Source: Pseudarthrobacter sp. fls2-241-R2A-127 | GTDB taxonomy: Bacteria > Actinomycetota > Actinomycetes > Actinomycetales > Micrococcaceae | Direction of reading: 5' to 3' | NCBI RefSeq assembly: GCF_030209355.1 | Contig: NZ_JARVSF010000029.1 | Coordinates: 24,396 to 88,395 of the forward strand | DNA length: 64,000 bases | Part shown: positions 1 to 8,915 of the stretch, piece by piece | Numbering within the stretch: position 1 is the stretch's first letter | Layout: every line of letters begins with the position of its first letter | The notes under the pieces: model-generated | Database searches by the model: none | The model's input: the letters and a program-made list of their open reading frames with translations, nothing else | What the model was told of the DNA's origin: nothing | Made by a program: the position numbers and the translations under genes

Positions 1-535
1 AGGGAACCACCAGTTTCCACGGCTCGTCCAGGAGCGGCTCCTCAATCAGCCCCGAACCCAGCACACGCTGCTCCGCCGCCGTCGAATCGAGCTCCACCAC
101 GACGGCATCGAGCTCGCGCTGGCGCAGCAGGCGCATGAGCACGGGAAAGTCGTCTTCCACGATGTGGATCTGCAGCTGCGGGTACTGGGTGCGCCACTCG
201 GGAAGCCGCGGGATCAGGACTGTCCGAATAAAGCTGGTGAACCCGCCCACCCGCACCGTGCCTGCAACCTTGGCGCCGCCTTCCATCCGGGCCAGGGCCG
301 CGCTGAGGGCGCGTTCGATCTCTTCGCCGGCTTCGGCGATCGCCAGGCCGGCGGGCGTGAGAACGGAGCCCTTGGGGGTGCGCAGGACCAGCGCGTGGCC
401 CGTTTCGTCCTCCAGCTTGGAGAGCTGCTGGGACACCGCCGAGGGGGTGATGCGGAGTTCTTCGGCAGCGGCGAGGACGCCGCCGCTGCGGGCAACCGCC
501 AGAAGTACGCGCACCCGGCGCGGGTCGATATCCAT
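1..535 (-). CDS. LysR-family transcriptional regulator (partial, C-terminus beyond window)
   Basis: About 178 N-terminal residues are visible, starting MDIDPRRVRVLLAVA. The winged helix-turn-helix lies at roughly residues 5-60 (LAAAEELRITPSAVSQQLSKLE), the typical LysR recognition region with TPSAVSQQ in the recognition helix. The start of the effector domain follows (FIRTVLIPRLPEW). The C-terminal effector domain is cut by the window edge. The ATG at 535 is the natural start because the HTH begins within a few residues. It is divergent from the small membrane protein gene at 656, a common LysR arrangement, so that gene is a plausible target. The ligand is unknown. Confidence 0.9.
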   Translation of the reverse strand, partial: MDIDPRRVRVLLAVARSGGVLAAAEELRITPSAVSQQLSKLEDETGHALVLRTPKGSVLTPAGLAIAEAGEEIERALSAALARMEGGAKVAGTVRVGGFTSFIRTVLIPRLPEWRTQYPQLQIHIVEDDFPVLMRLLRQRELDAVVVELDSTAAEQRVLGSGLIEEPLLDEPWKLVVP

Positions 536-573
536 GTTAAGTAGTTCTAAACCACCGCTTCAGAAAAAAGCAA

Positions 574-603
574 TTGAACTAAAGACGCCGCGCGCCCAAT
601 AAT
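574..603 (+). promoter_or_regulatory. Candidate sigma-70-type promoter for the 656 gene
   Basis: TTGAAC (574-579) and AATAAT (598-603) are separated by 18 bases, about 50 bases before the ATG at 656. The region is locally AT-rich compared with its surroundings. Recognised by eye only. Confidence 0.4.
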
Positions 604-655
604 TGCGAATGGAGCCGGCCCCGCAGCCGGATGCGCCGACGTTGGGAGGCAAGGC

Positions 656-1000
656 ATGGACGTCATGATGTGGGAAATTGCCGGCTGGGCCGGCGCGGTC
701 GCGATTCTCAGCGCCTACCTGGCGGTGTCCATGGGATGGCTCAAAGCCGGCAAAGGCTTTCAAACCGCGAACCTTGTGGGCGCCTGCGCGTTCATCGTCA
801 ACGGGGTCTTCCACGAAGCGTGGCCGTCAGTGGTCACGAATGTTGCTTGGTTCCTCATTTCCGCCACAGCGCTTGTCCGCATGCAGGCCGCCCGCGGGCC
901 CGCCGTCGCCGAGCCCGCGCCGGTGCAGCTTCCCGGCGTCGCCGACACCACCGGCCAGCTTGCAGTCGTTGAACCGCCGCGGGCTGCCTGCCCGCTGTAG
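656..1000 (+). CDS. Small integral membrane protein, CBU_0592-like
   Basis: A 114-residue protein with three hydrophobic segments in the first 80 residues (IAGWAGAVAILSAYLAVSMGW, TANLVGACAFIVNGVFHEAW, VVTNVAWFLISATALVRM) and a Pro/Ala-rich cytoplasmic-looking tail. Size and pattern match small actinobacterial membrane proteins carrying the CBU_0592 domain, whose function is unknown. ATG at 656 is preceded by GGGAGGCAAGGC, a good ribosome binding site. It is divergent from the LysR gene. Confidence 0.7.
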   Translation: MDVMMWEIAGWAGAVAILSAYLAVSMGWLKAGKGFQTANLVGACAFIVNGVFHEAWPSVVTNVAWFLISATALVRMQAARGPAVAEPAPVQLPGVADTTGQLAVVEPPRAACPL

Positions 1001-1007
1001 CCGCAGT

Positions 1008-2495
1008 TTAGTCTTTGCCGGAATAGGACAGGCGGCGGAGCAGGACCTCGCCGTCCACGGCGAAGACACCAAAAGCCCTGCCCGTAAAGGCTTTGGCGGT
1101 TTCGAACGCCCAGTGCCTCCCGTCGAGCTCGGCCAGCAGGATGCCTTCCGGGTTGCCGGCCGGACCGGCGGGGCGGACGAGCAGCTGGATCCGGTCACCG
1201 CCCACGGCTCCCGCGCTGAAGTCCGACGGCGGCGGGCTGGCTACCACCGTGAGTTCAACGTCTCCGGACGGAACAGTTGCCTCCCAGGTGCGGTCCAGGC
1301 CCGCGATGACGGCATGCGCCGTGATCCGGACGGTGTGGCCCTCCGCGGCGGCCTCGATGCCGAACCAGTTGTCCTCGGCATTGCGCACGGCCATGCCGCC
1401 GGTACCGGAGCCCACGTCAATCACGGCCCTGAATTCCATTTCGTGATGGCGCTGGCGTTGGGCGAGGAAACAGGGCCGGGGCGAGCCCATGGCATTGCCT
1501 TCGCCCCTGAGCAGGAGTCCTTTGGACGTGGGTGCGGAGAACTCCGCCGGAAGCCTGCGGACACCGATCCACCGCGGATCCTCCAGCCCGGCGCCGTTAC
1601 TGAAGTCGTACTCGCGGTCCTCGGGCATGGCACCTGCCACCCGGGGCAGCTGTGCGTGCGGCCACCCGTCAATCCAGTCCACCGCGGTCAGGAACGTTTC
1701 CCGCCCCAAAGGTGAGAACGACTTCCCCAGCCCCAGCGGACGGACGCCCAGCAGCACCATGGCCGTCCCGCCGTCGGGAAGCTCAACGAGGTCCGCGTGC
1801 CCGGTGTTCTGGACGGGCGAACCGGTGCCCGCGGCAGTGAGGACGGGATTGTGCGGCGCGGATTCGAACGGGCCGTCCGGCCGGCGCGAGCGCGCGACGG
1901 TGACGGCGTGGCCCCTGTCCGTTCCGCCTTCGGCCGCGAGCAGGTACCACCACCCGCCGCGCTGGTAGAGGTGCGGGCCTTCGGGCGAGTAGAGGCCGCT
2001 CCCGGACCACAGGGCGCGGGGCTTTTCGAGAGACTGCCCGGTGGCGAGGTCCACGCGGACCTGCTGGATCGCGTCCGGGTGCCGTGCGAAGGTCACGTAC
2101 GCGGTGCCGTCCTCATCCCAGGCGAGATCGGGGTCGATGCCGTCCACCGCGTCGATGACCGTCCCGTCGCTCCAGGGGCCGGCGGGGTCGGAGGCAGAGA
2201 ACACGACACAGCCACGGCCGCCGAGGAACACCGTGACGATCAGGTAGAACACCCCGTCCCGGTATCGAAGCGTTGGCGCCCAGACGCCGCCGGGGGTGGT
2301 GACGTTGGCCACCTGGACCTGCTCCGCACGCGTGGCCACATGCCCGATGAGGTTCCAGCTTTGCAGGTCGAGGCTGTGATAAACCGGCAGGCCCGGGAGG
2401 TACTCGAACGATGACGTCACCACGTAGTAGCCGTCGGGGGTACTGACGATGCTCGGGTCCGGGTTGAAGCCGGGGAGGATGGGGTTGGAGTGCAT
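1008..2495 (-). CDS. Glycoside hydrolase family 43 (beta-xylosidase / arabinofuranosidase type)
   Basis: A 495-residue enzyme expected to remove terminal xylose or arabinose from plant oligosaccharides. The five-bladed propeller starts at once with NPILPGFNPDPSIV, which holds the catalytic base Asp. A second Asp lies in DGIDPDLAWDEDG (transition-state stabiliser region) and the acid Glu in YSPEGPHLY. From about residue 310 a beta-sandwich domain typical of long GH43 xylosidases follows. No signal peptide is seen, so it should be cytoplasmic. It is the last gene of the minus-strand glycan operon, after GH95. Substrate cannot be set from sequence alone. Confidence 0.9.
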   Translation of the reverse strand: MHSNPILPGFNPDPSIVSTPDGYYVVTSSFEYLPGLPVYHSLDLQSWNLIGHVATRAEQVQVANVTTPGGVWAPTLRYRDGVFYLIVTVFLGGRGCVVFSASDPAGPWSDGTVIDAVDGIDPDLAWDEDGTAYVTFARHPDAIQQVRVDLATGQSLEKPRALWSGSGLYSPEGPHLYQRGGWWYLLAAEGGTDRGHAVTVARSRRPDGPFESAPHNPVLTAAGTGSPVQNTGHADLVELPDGGTAMVLLGVRPLGLGKSFSPLGRETFLTAVDWIDGWPHAQLPRVAGAMPEDREYDFSNGAGLEDPRWIGVRRLPAEFSAPTSKGLLLRGEGNAMGSPRPCFLAQRQRHHEMEFRAVIDVGSGTGGMAVRNAEDNWFGIEAAAEGHTVRITAHAVIAGLDRTWEATVPSGDVELTVVASPPPSDFSAGAVGGDRIQLLVRPAGPAGNPEGILLAELDGRHWAFETAKAFTGRAFGVFAVDGEVLLRRLSYSGKD

Positions 2496-2580
2496 CCAGC
2501 CATCCTGTCGCCTGCCCCTGTCCCCCGGGCGGCCCTATTTCATTCGTTGGAAGGCATTCCCGGGCCGGTGGTCCAGGACG

Positions 2581-4991
2581 TCAGGCAAAATGGTCGCGGC
2601 CGATTCCCAGCTCCGAGCCGCCGCCAAAGGCCACGCTGATCCGGCGCCCATCCCAGGCCACGTCCCGGGTCACGGGCGCCTCCGACCGCAGGACCGCGCC
2701 CTGAAGCACCCCGCCGACCCAGTGGAGGTCCACCTCGACCCCGCCCACGGCCCGCAGCCCTGTGACCGATCCTTCCCGCCATGATTCCGGGAGGGCGGGC
2801 AGCAGCCGGAGGGCAGCTGAGTCGGACTGGAGCAGCATCTCCGCGATGCCGGCGGTGGCCCCGAAGTTCGCATCGATCTGGAACGGCGGGGGGCGGTGAA
2901 CAGGTTGGGATAGACCCCGCCGCGTTCATCGAAGCCTTCTCCCGCCACACGGAGGGCAAGGTTCAGGCTCTCCTCCGCCTTTGCCGCGTTGCCCAGCCGC
3001 GCCCAAAGGGCAATCCGCCAGGCCATGGCCCAGCCGGTGGACTCCGGACCCCGCAGTTCCAGGGTCCTGGCAGCGGCGGCGGCGAGCGCCGGCGTGGCCT
3101 CGGCACTCCACTGCCGCAGCGGGTAGAGGGCTGCCAGGTGGGACGTGTGCCGGTGGTCGGGCGCATGCTCGATGGCAGGGAACGACCATTCCCGGATTTC
3201 TCCCCGGCCGCCGACAGCCGGTTGGGGCAGGGAGTGCACTTTGTCCGCGAGTTCCGCCAGCCAGGGCGCGTCTTCCGCCAAGGCTGTTGCGGCGTGCCGG
3301 GCTGAATCGAGGAGTCCGCGGAGCAGGGAAACGTCCATGGTGGAGGACCGGCTCACCGAGGCAGGGCCGCCATCCTTGGCGACGTACTGGTTCTCGGGAG
3401 AGGTCGACGGCGACGTGTGCGCTCCTGTGCGGGCGTCGCCAATGATCCAGTCCAGGGCGAAGAGGCACGCGCCTTCGATGGCCGGCCAGGAAGCGCGCAG
3501 CCGGCCGGCGTCCCCGGTGTAGGCGTAGTGTTCCCACGCTGATTGGACCAGCCATATGCCTCCCATGGCCCAGCTGGCCCACATTGAGTCGCCTTCGCCG
3601 GCGCCCACGGCAAAGGGGTGCCCCCAGGGATCCGTATTGTGGTGGGCCGCCCATCCCCGCGCCCCGTACAGGGCAGCCGCGGCCCGGCCGCTGCGGGCAA
3701 GCGTATCCACCAGCTGCAGCAGGGGTTCGTGGCATTCGGCAAGATTGGTGGGCAGCGCCGGCCAGTAGTTCATTTCCGTGTTGATGTTCACGGTGTAGTT
3801 GCTGCTCCACGGCGGCGGCAGCTCCTCGTTCCAGATGCCCTGGAGGTTGGCCGGAAAACCGCCGGCGCGGGAGGAGGCGATCAGCAGGTACCGGCCGTAG
3901 TGGAAGAGGAGGCAGACCAGGGCGGTGTCCGTTTTGTCTTCTTCGAAGGCACGGACGCGCTCATCCGTTGGCGTCAACGGACCGGAGTAGGGCCCGGCCT
4001 CCGGGCCGAGTTCCAGCGTGACCCTGCCGTAAAGCCCGGCATGGTCGGCAACATGGCGCTCCAGCACGGCCTCCGCGGAGTCCTGGAGGACCCGCGCCAC
4101 CCGGCCGGAGAGGAGCACGGCAAGGTCTTCAGGGGAACGCGCAGTGTTTGCGTGGCGGATGGCGTGCGGATTCTCCAGGACTGTTCCGGTGGCAATGGCC
4201 AGCCGTACGGAACGGGCACCTGTGACCGTGACGGCTCCCGGGGCGATGTCCACATCCCCATCGGTGGCGATCCCGGCGTGGACCGCGCCGGCGCGGGAGT
4301 CGTCGTCGTAATGGATGTGCTCGGCAGTCCGTTCAAAGTCTGGCGCCACGTCACTGGGCAGCAGCACCCGCAGCCGGAGTTCGGTCCCCCACGGCTGCGC
4401 CGCGGCGTCCGTCCCAAGGGCCTTGATGCTGTCGGCGTCGATTCCGATCCGGACATCGATGGGAGCGTCAGCGGTGATCTCGTGGATGATGACGGCGTCG
4501 GGGTGGGAGGCGAAGGTCCGGTGCCGGACCTCGGCGGCGTCGACCACGTACCGGTGCCCCGCGGTGCCGGTCCGAAGATCGAGCCACCGGGCGGGTCCGT
4601 CGTCAACAGCTGCCGCTTTGCCGGCGACGTCCACTGCCAGGGCCGCGAACGGCAGGTACGCCTGCGAGTGCGTGCCCTGGAATGCCAGCAGCAGGGCTTC
4701 CGCCCGGCGCACGTCCCCGCCGTCCACCGCCTCCCGGACGGCCTGCAGGGTTGCCGGTCCGGCGGACGGGTCCAGCGCGGGTGCGGACCGGCTCGTTGGC
4801 CCGGACCACGCCGAGCCCTCGTTGAGCTGGATGCGCTCGCCGCCCACCAGGCCGCGCACCGTGGCCCCTGCGAGTCCGTTGCCGACCGGCAGGGATTCGA
4901 CGAAGCGCCCGGCCGGGGCGCGGTACCAAAGCACGTGGCCGGGATCGGGGACCGGCACTCCGATCGGAGCCGATGACCCAACCGGCGCCAC
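2581..4991 (-). pseudogene. GH95 alpha-L-fucosidase-like gene with a -1 frameshift at 2888-2893
   Basis: GH95 enzymes cleave terminal alpha-L-fucose (some act on L-galactose). The first frame (start ATG 4991) encodes a normal GH95 body: WYRAPAGRFVESLPVGNG at the N-terminus, NYTVNINTEMNYWP with the active-site Asn pair, and STSPENQY with the general-acid Glu. After YPNLFTAP the frame turns to nonsense (RRSRSMRT). The family sequence PPFQIDANFGATAG continues in the next frame from the same point and runs to a stop at 2581. The switch is at a run of six G (six C in the coding sense) at 2888-2893; a seventh base restores about 803 residues. The Asp of QIDANFG, which activates the catalytic base, lies after the break, so the read frame would be inactive. 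Sequencing error, slippage and true mutation cannot be told apart here. Confidence 0.85.
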
Positions 4992-5002
4992 GGATCCCGC
5001 GC

Positions 5003-5467
5003 TCAGTACTGGCCCTTGATCACAAAGTAGGAGCCGCGGATGGTGCCGGCCAGTTTCGACTTCTGGCGGGCAAACTTGAAGCTCGCCGCCAGTTCCTCCG
5101 GGACCTCCATACCGTCCGAAAGTTTGAAGCCAACCGCCCGCTTGCCGCCGTCTTCGATGGCGTACATGACGTTGATGGACAGCCCGGACTCGTAGAACAC
5201 GTAGGCCATCCGCAGCCCGTCCACCTCAAAGGAGGACACCTCGAGGGGTTTGGAGGAGATCACCAGGTTGCGCTCGGTGGCGAGGATATTGCGGACGTAC
5301 TCCACCGTCTCCGGGGCCTCGTCCGCGGGTACCACGGTGAAGTCGTGGTCGTATTTGTTCTTGTAGTAGCGAGCCTCATTGGCGCGCAGCCCGGCCAGCG
5401 CATCAACCACCGGCGACGATTCCAGACCAACGGTGGATACGTTCTTGAAATCCACGGTGTACGGCAC
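5003..5467 (-). CDS. Conserved hypothetical protein inside the glycosidase operon
   Basis: A 154-residue soluble protein (MPYTVDFKNVSTVGLESSPV) that I do not recognise. It has mixed alpha/beta character, no signal peptide, membrane segment or metal-binding motif. A good ribosome binding site (AAGGAGG) precedes the ATG at 5467. It lies between GH78 and GH95 in the same direction, so it is probably co-transcribed; that is the only hint to its role. It could be an accessory factor of the glycan pathway or an unrelated insertion in the operon. Confidence 0.75.
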   Translation of the reverse strand: MPYTVDFKNVSTVGLESSPVVDALAGLRANEARYYKNKYDHDFTVVPADEAPETVEYVRNILATERNLVISSKPLEVSSFEVDGLRMAYVFYESGLSINVMYAIEDGGKRAVGFKLSDGMEVPEELAASFKFARQKSKLAGTIRGSYFVIKGQY

Positions 5468-5574
5468 GGGTCCTCCTTGGGAATGACTTTCCGCCCATCG
5501 TTGCAGATCACCGGCCCCTGTTGCACCTCACACCAGGATCCGGACGCTGTCGCGCCCGATCTCCTGTCGGCCCA

Positions 5575-7869
5575 TCAGTGGCTTGCCTGGTAATCCAGCG
5601 CAGGTGCCGGCGCGGAGGCGAAGCGGTGCTCCCCGCCTTCAACACGGTGCCGCGCACCGTCCGGAAGGACGACGTCGGCCCCCACCCCGTCAGGGACGGT
5701 CGCCTCGAGCCGGAACTCCCCGCCGTCGGACGTCCAGGCAACGCGGACCTCCCCGTGCGGGGTTTTCAGGGAGGCCTTGGCCCAGCTGATCCCCTCTCCC
5801 GGCTGCGGCTGGATGAGGAGGCGCGCGTACCCCGGTTCCAGCGGGCGGATACCGCCGATTGCCTTGTGTATCCAGTCCGCCACCGCGCCCAGGGCGTAGT
5901 GATTGAAGCTGGTCATCTCGCCGGGGTTGATGGTGCCGTCCGGGAGCATGGAGTCCCAGCGCTCCCACACGGTGGTGGCTCCCATGGTCACCGGGTAGAG
6001 CCAGGACGGGCAGCCCTCCTCCAGCAGGAGCCGGTAGGCCTCGTCCACGTGCCCGGTATCCGTCAGCGCGTGGTTGATGAACGGGGTACCGGCGAACCCG
6101 GTGGACACCCGGTAGCCGTTGTCCCGCACCAGTTCGGCCAGGCGGTTGCCAGCGAAGTCGCGCAGCTCCGGGGTGGCCAGGATGTCGAACGCGATGGCCA
6201 GCGCGTAGACGGTGGTGCAGTCGCTGCGGATGGTGCCGCCGGCGGCCACGTAATGCTCGGCGAAGGCGGCCTGCACCCGGGCGGCGAGCGCGTTGAAGTG
6301 GGCTTCGTCGTCGTGCTTTCCCAGGAGGGCGGCGGCCTGTGCGGTGAGGCGCGCGGTGCGGTACATGCAGGCGGTGGCCACGACGCCGGTGTCCGCCTTG
6401 GCTGCCCATGGCTGGTCCGGCGCGGCGTCGGGGTCCAGCCAGTCGCCGAACTGGAAGCCGGTGTCCCACAGGCCCGTGGGCGAGAGCAAGCCCTCCACCC
6501 GGCGGGTATGGGAAGCCATCGACTCGTACTGGTTTCGCAGGACGCTGAGGTCCCCGTACGCTTCCCAGAGCGCCCAGGGCACCCAGACCGAGGCCTCGCT
6601 CCACAGTGCGGAGGATTCAGGTGCCGGGAATTCGGGCGGTTGCGGGCAGTACTTCAGGGCATCGGGCACGGTGATAGGCACCAGGCCATTCGCCGCCTTC
6701 TGCTCGGCGGCGAGGTCCAGCAGCCAGTCCTGCAGGAAGCCTTTGACGTCGTATAGAAAGGCGGCAGTGGGGGCGAACACGGCGATGTCGCCGGTCCAGC
6801 CCAGGCGCTCGTCGCGCTGCGGGCAATCGGTGGGCAGGTCCAGGAAGTTCCCGCGCAGGCCCCAGACGATGTTGCGGTGCAGCTGGTTCACCAGCTCGTT
6901 GGAGCATTCGAAGGTGCCGGTGCGTTCCAGGTCGGAGTGCACCACCACCGCTTCGATGTCGTGTTCGGTCAGGGTGCCGGGCCAGCCGGTGATCTCGGCG
7001 TAGCGGAAGCCGTGGAAGGTCTTGGTGGGCTCGAAAGCGTCCTCGCTCCCGGAGAGGATGAACGTATCCGTGGCCTGCGCTGTGCGCAGCGGCCGGACAC
7101 CCAGCTCGCCGTTTTCCAGCACCTCCGCATGCCGCATGGTGACCTCCTGCCCGGGCTCCCCCTGCACGGTGAACCGAAGCCACCCCACCAGGTTCTGGCC
7201 GAAGTCCACCAGCGTCTTCCCGCTTGGTGAGGTGAAAACTTCCACGGGACGCACGACGCCGGCACGCACCACGGGCGGGCCCAGCGGCTCAGCCAGCCTG
7301 GCGGCGTCGAACGCCACCTCCCGCACGCCGGTCCAGTCAGTCCCGGGGACGAAGCCGGGCTGCGCCCAGCCCGTCTGAAGCCGGCGGGCGTCGATGGTCT
7401 GGCCATCGTAGAGGTCGTTGAAGGTGGTGGCGGAGGGGCCGGCCTGCCAGGTGGCGTCGGTGGCGATGGCCTGGACGTGGCCGTCAGCGAACTCAATGTC
7501 CAGCTGGCCCAGGAACCCCAGCTCGCTGCCGTACAGGTTGGACAGTCCGTGCCAGGCCAGCCGGCCGCGATACCAGCCGTTGCCCAGTTCCGCACCGATC
7601 ACGGTGGCCGGGCCCACCAGCGGCGTGACGTCGTAGCTGCGGTGGCGGAGCCGCCACTCATAGGAGCTCCAGCCCGGGCTCAGCACGTCCTCCCCCACCG
7701 GCGAGCCGTTGATGAAGGCCTCATAGATGCCGAGGGCGGTGGCGCGCAGCGTCGCCCGCACCACGTCACCGTGGCCCTCCTCAAGCCGGAATTCCTTGCG
7801 GAGGCGCGGGGCGCCGTCGAAGTCCTGCCCGGGCGTGATCATGGCGGCGTGCCAGGGGGTTGAAGTCAT
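5575..7869 (-). CDS. GH78 alpha-L-rhamnosidase
   Basis: A 764-residue enzyme that hydrolyses terminal alpha-L-rhamnose from plant glycosides or rhamnogalacturonan fragments. Domains in order: N-terminal beta-sandwich carbohydrate-binding region with ALGIYEAFINGSPVGEDVLSPGW (about 45-70), concanavalin-like rhamnosidase domain with DFGQNLVGW (about 225), and the (alpha/alpha)6 catalytic barrel with DLPTDCPQRDERLGWTGD (about 350), which carries the acidic catalytic region of the family, then a C-terminal beta domain. It is shorter than many GH78 enzymes (about 900 residues) because extra N-terminal modules are absent. There is no signal peptide. It directly follows the importer ATPase gene. Confidence 0.93.
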   Translation of the reverse strand: MTSTPWHAAMITPGQDFDGAPRLRKEFRLEEGHGDVVRATLRATALGIYEAFINGSPVGEDVLSPGWSSYEWRLRHRSYDVTPLVGPATVIGAELGNGWYRGRLAWHGLSNLYGSELGFLGQLDIEFADGHVQAIATDATWQAGPSATTFNDLYDGQTIDARRLQTGWAQPGFVPGTDWTGVREVAFDAARLAEPLGPPVVRAGVVRPVEVFTSPSGKTLVDFGQNLVGWLRFTVQGEPGQEVTMRHAEVLENGELGVRPLRTAQATDTFILSGSEDAFEPTKTFHGFRYAEITGWPGTLTEHDIEAVVVHSDLERTGTFECSNELVNQLHRNIVWGLRGNFLDLPTDCPQRDERLGWTGDIAVFAPTAAFLYDVKGFLQDWLLDLAAEQKAANGLVPITVPDALKYCPQPPEFPAPESSALWSEASVWVPWALWEAYGDLSVLRNQYESMASHTRRVEGLLSPTGLWDTGFQFGDWLDPDAAPDQPWAAKADTGVVATACMYRTARLTAQAAALLGKHDDEAHFNALAARVQAAFAEHYVAAGGTIRSDCTTVYALAIAFDILATPELRDFAGNRLAELVRDNGYRVSTGFAGTPFINHALTDTGHVDEAYRLLLEEGCPSWLYPVTMGATTVWERWDSMLPDGTINPGEMTSFNHYALGAVADWIHKAIGGIRPLEPGYARLLIQPQPGEGISWAKASLKTPHGEVRVAWTSDGGEFRLEATVPDGVGADVVLPDGARHRVEGGEHRFASAPAPALDYQASH

Positions 7870-7907
7870 GGAAGGAGGGGTCCGTTCTGGAGGTTAGGCA
7901 AGGAGGT

Positions 7908-8915
7908 TCAGGCGTAGTGGCAGGCGACGTCGGCCGTCCCCACCCGGCGCAGCGCCGGCCGCTCGGTGGCGCACAGGTCCGTGGCCAGGGGGCAGCGGAG
8001 CCGGAAGGGGCAGCCGCCGGGCGCGGGCACCGCGGCCGCCCCGGTACGGACGCCCAGTGATTCGCGGGCTTCCCGACGCGCCGCCTGTTCCGCAGGCCGG
8101 GGTACCGGGGAGGCTGCCACGAGGGCCTGGGTGAACGGGTGCCTCGGATTCTCGGTGACGGCGGCGGCCGGGCCGCTTTCCATCACTTGGCCGCGGTACA
8201 ACACCACCACGCGCTGGGCCAGGAATTGCACCACGGCGATGTCGTGGGCGATGAACAGGTAGCTCAGGCCCCTCTCGTCGCGGAGGTCGGCCAGCAGGTT
8301 GAGCACCTGCGCTTGGGTGGAAAGGTCCAGGGCACTGACGGCCTCGTCGCAGACCACCAGTTGGGGATCGCAGATGAGGGCGCGGGCCACGGAGATGCGC
8401 TGGCGCTGGCCGCCGGAGAACTGGCTGGGGTACCGGTCCACGGCGTCCCGCGGCAGGCCCACGCGTTCCAGCATGTCCCCGGCCTTGGCGCGAGCCTCTG
8501 CCGCCGACACCCCGCGGAGGCGCAGCGGTTCCGCCAGGGAGGTGCCGATCGTGTTCCGCGGGTTCAGCGAAGAGTTGGGATCCTGGAAGACGGCACGCAG
8601 TTCCCCGCCCAGGGCCCGGCGCTGCGCGGCGCCGGCGGAGGTGATGTCGTTCCCCTGGTAGGTGATGGTGCCGCCGGAGACTTTTTGCAGGCCAAGGATT
8701 GCCTTGCCGATGGTGGATTTTCCGGATCCGGACTCCCCCACCAGTCCCACGGTCTCCCCGGGTGCGATGCTGAAGCTGACATGGTCGACGGCGGCAGGGG
8801 CCGCGGCGGCCTTCCGGCCCCGGCCGTAGCGGACCACCAGGTCCTTGACCTCCAGCATGGGAGTGGCGGCGGAAGGCGGCGGGGAATCGCGGCGTTCGGT
8901 GACTGCGGTGCTCAT
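7908..8915 (-). CDS. Opp/Dpp-type ABC importer ATP-binding protein (OppF/DppF class)
   Basis: A 335-residue ATPase that powers the adjacent importer. Walker A GESGSGKST (about 65), signature FSGGQRQR, Walker B VVCDEAVSALD (Glu present), and H-loop IAHD are all intact. The C-terminus has the oligopeptide-transporter extension with the Cys-rich motif GGCPFRLRCPLATDLC. The start ATG at 8915 overlaps the stop of the fused permease-ATPase gene by four bases (ATGA), so translation is probably coupled. The open frame continues upstream of 8915 but only as overlap with the previous gene. Confidence 0.92.
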   Translation of the reverse strand: MSTAVTERRDSPPPSAATPMLEVKDLVVRYGRGRKAAAAPAAVDHVSFSIAPGETVGLVGESGSGKSTIGKAILGLQKVSGGTITYQGNDITSAGAAQRRALGGELRAVFQDPNSSLNPRNTIGTSLAEPLRLRGVSAAEARAKAGDMLERVGLPRDAVDRYPSQFSGGQRQRISVARALICDPQLVVCDEAVSALDLSTQAQVLNLLADLRDERGLSYLFIAHDIAVVQFLAQRVVVLYRGQVMESGPAAAVTENPRHPFTQALVAASPVPRPAEQAARREARESLGVRTGAAAVPAPGGCPFRLRCPLATDLCATERPALRRVGTADVACHYA

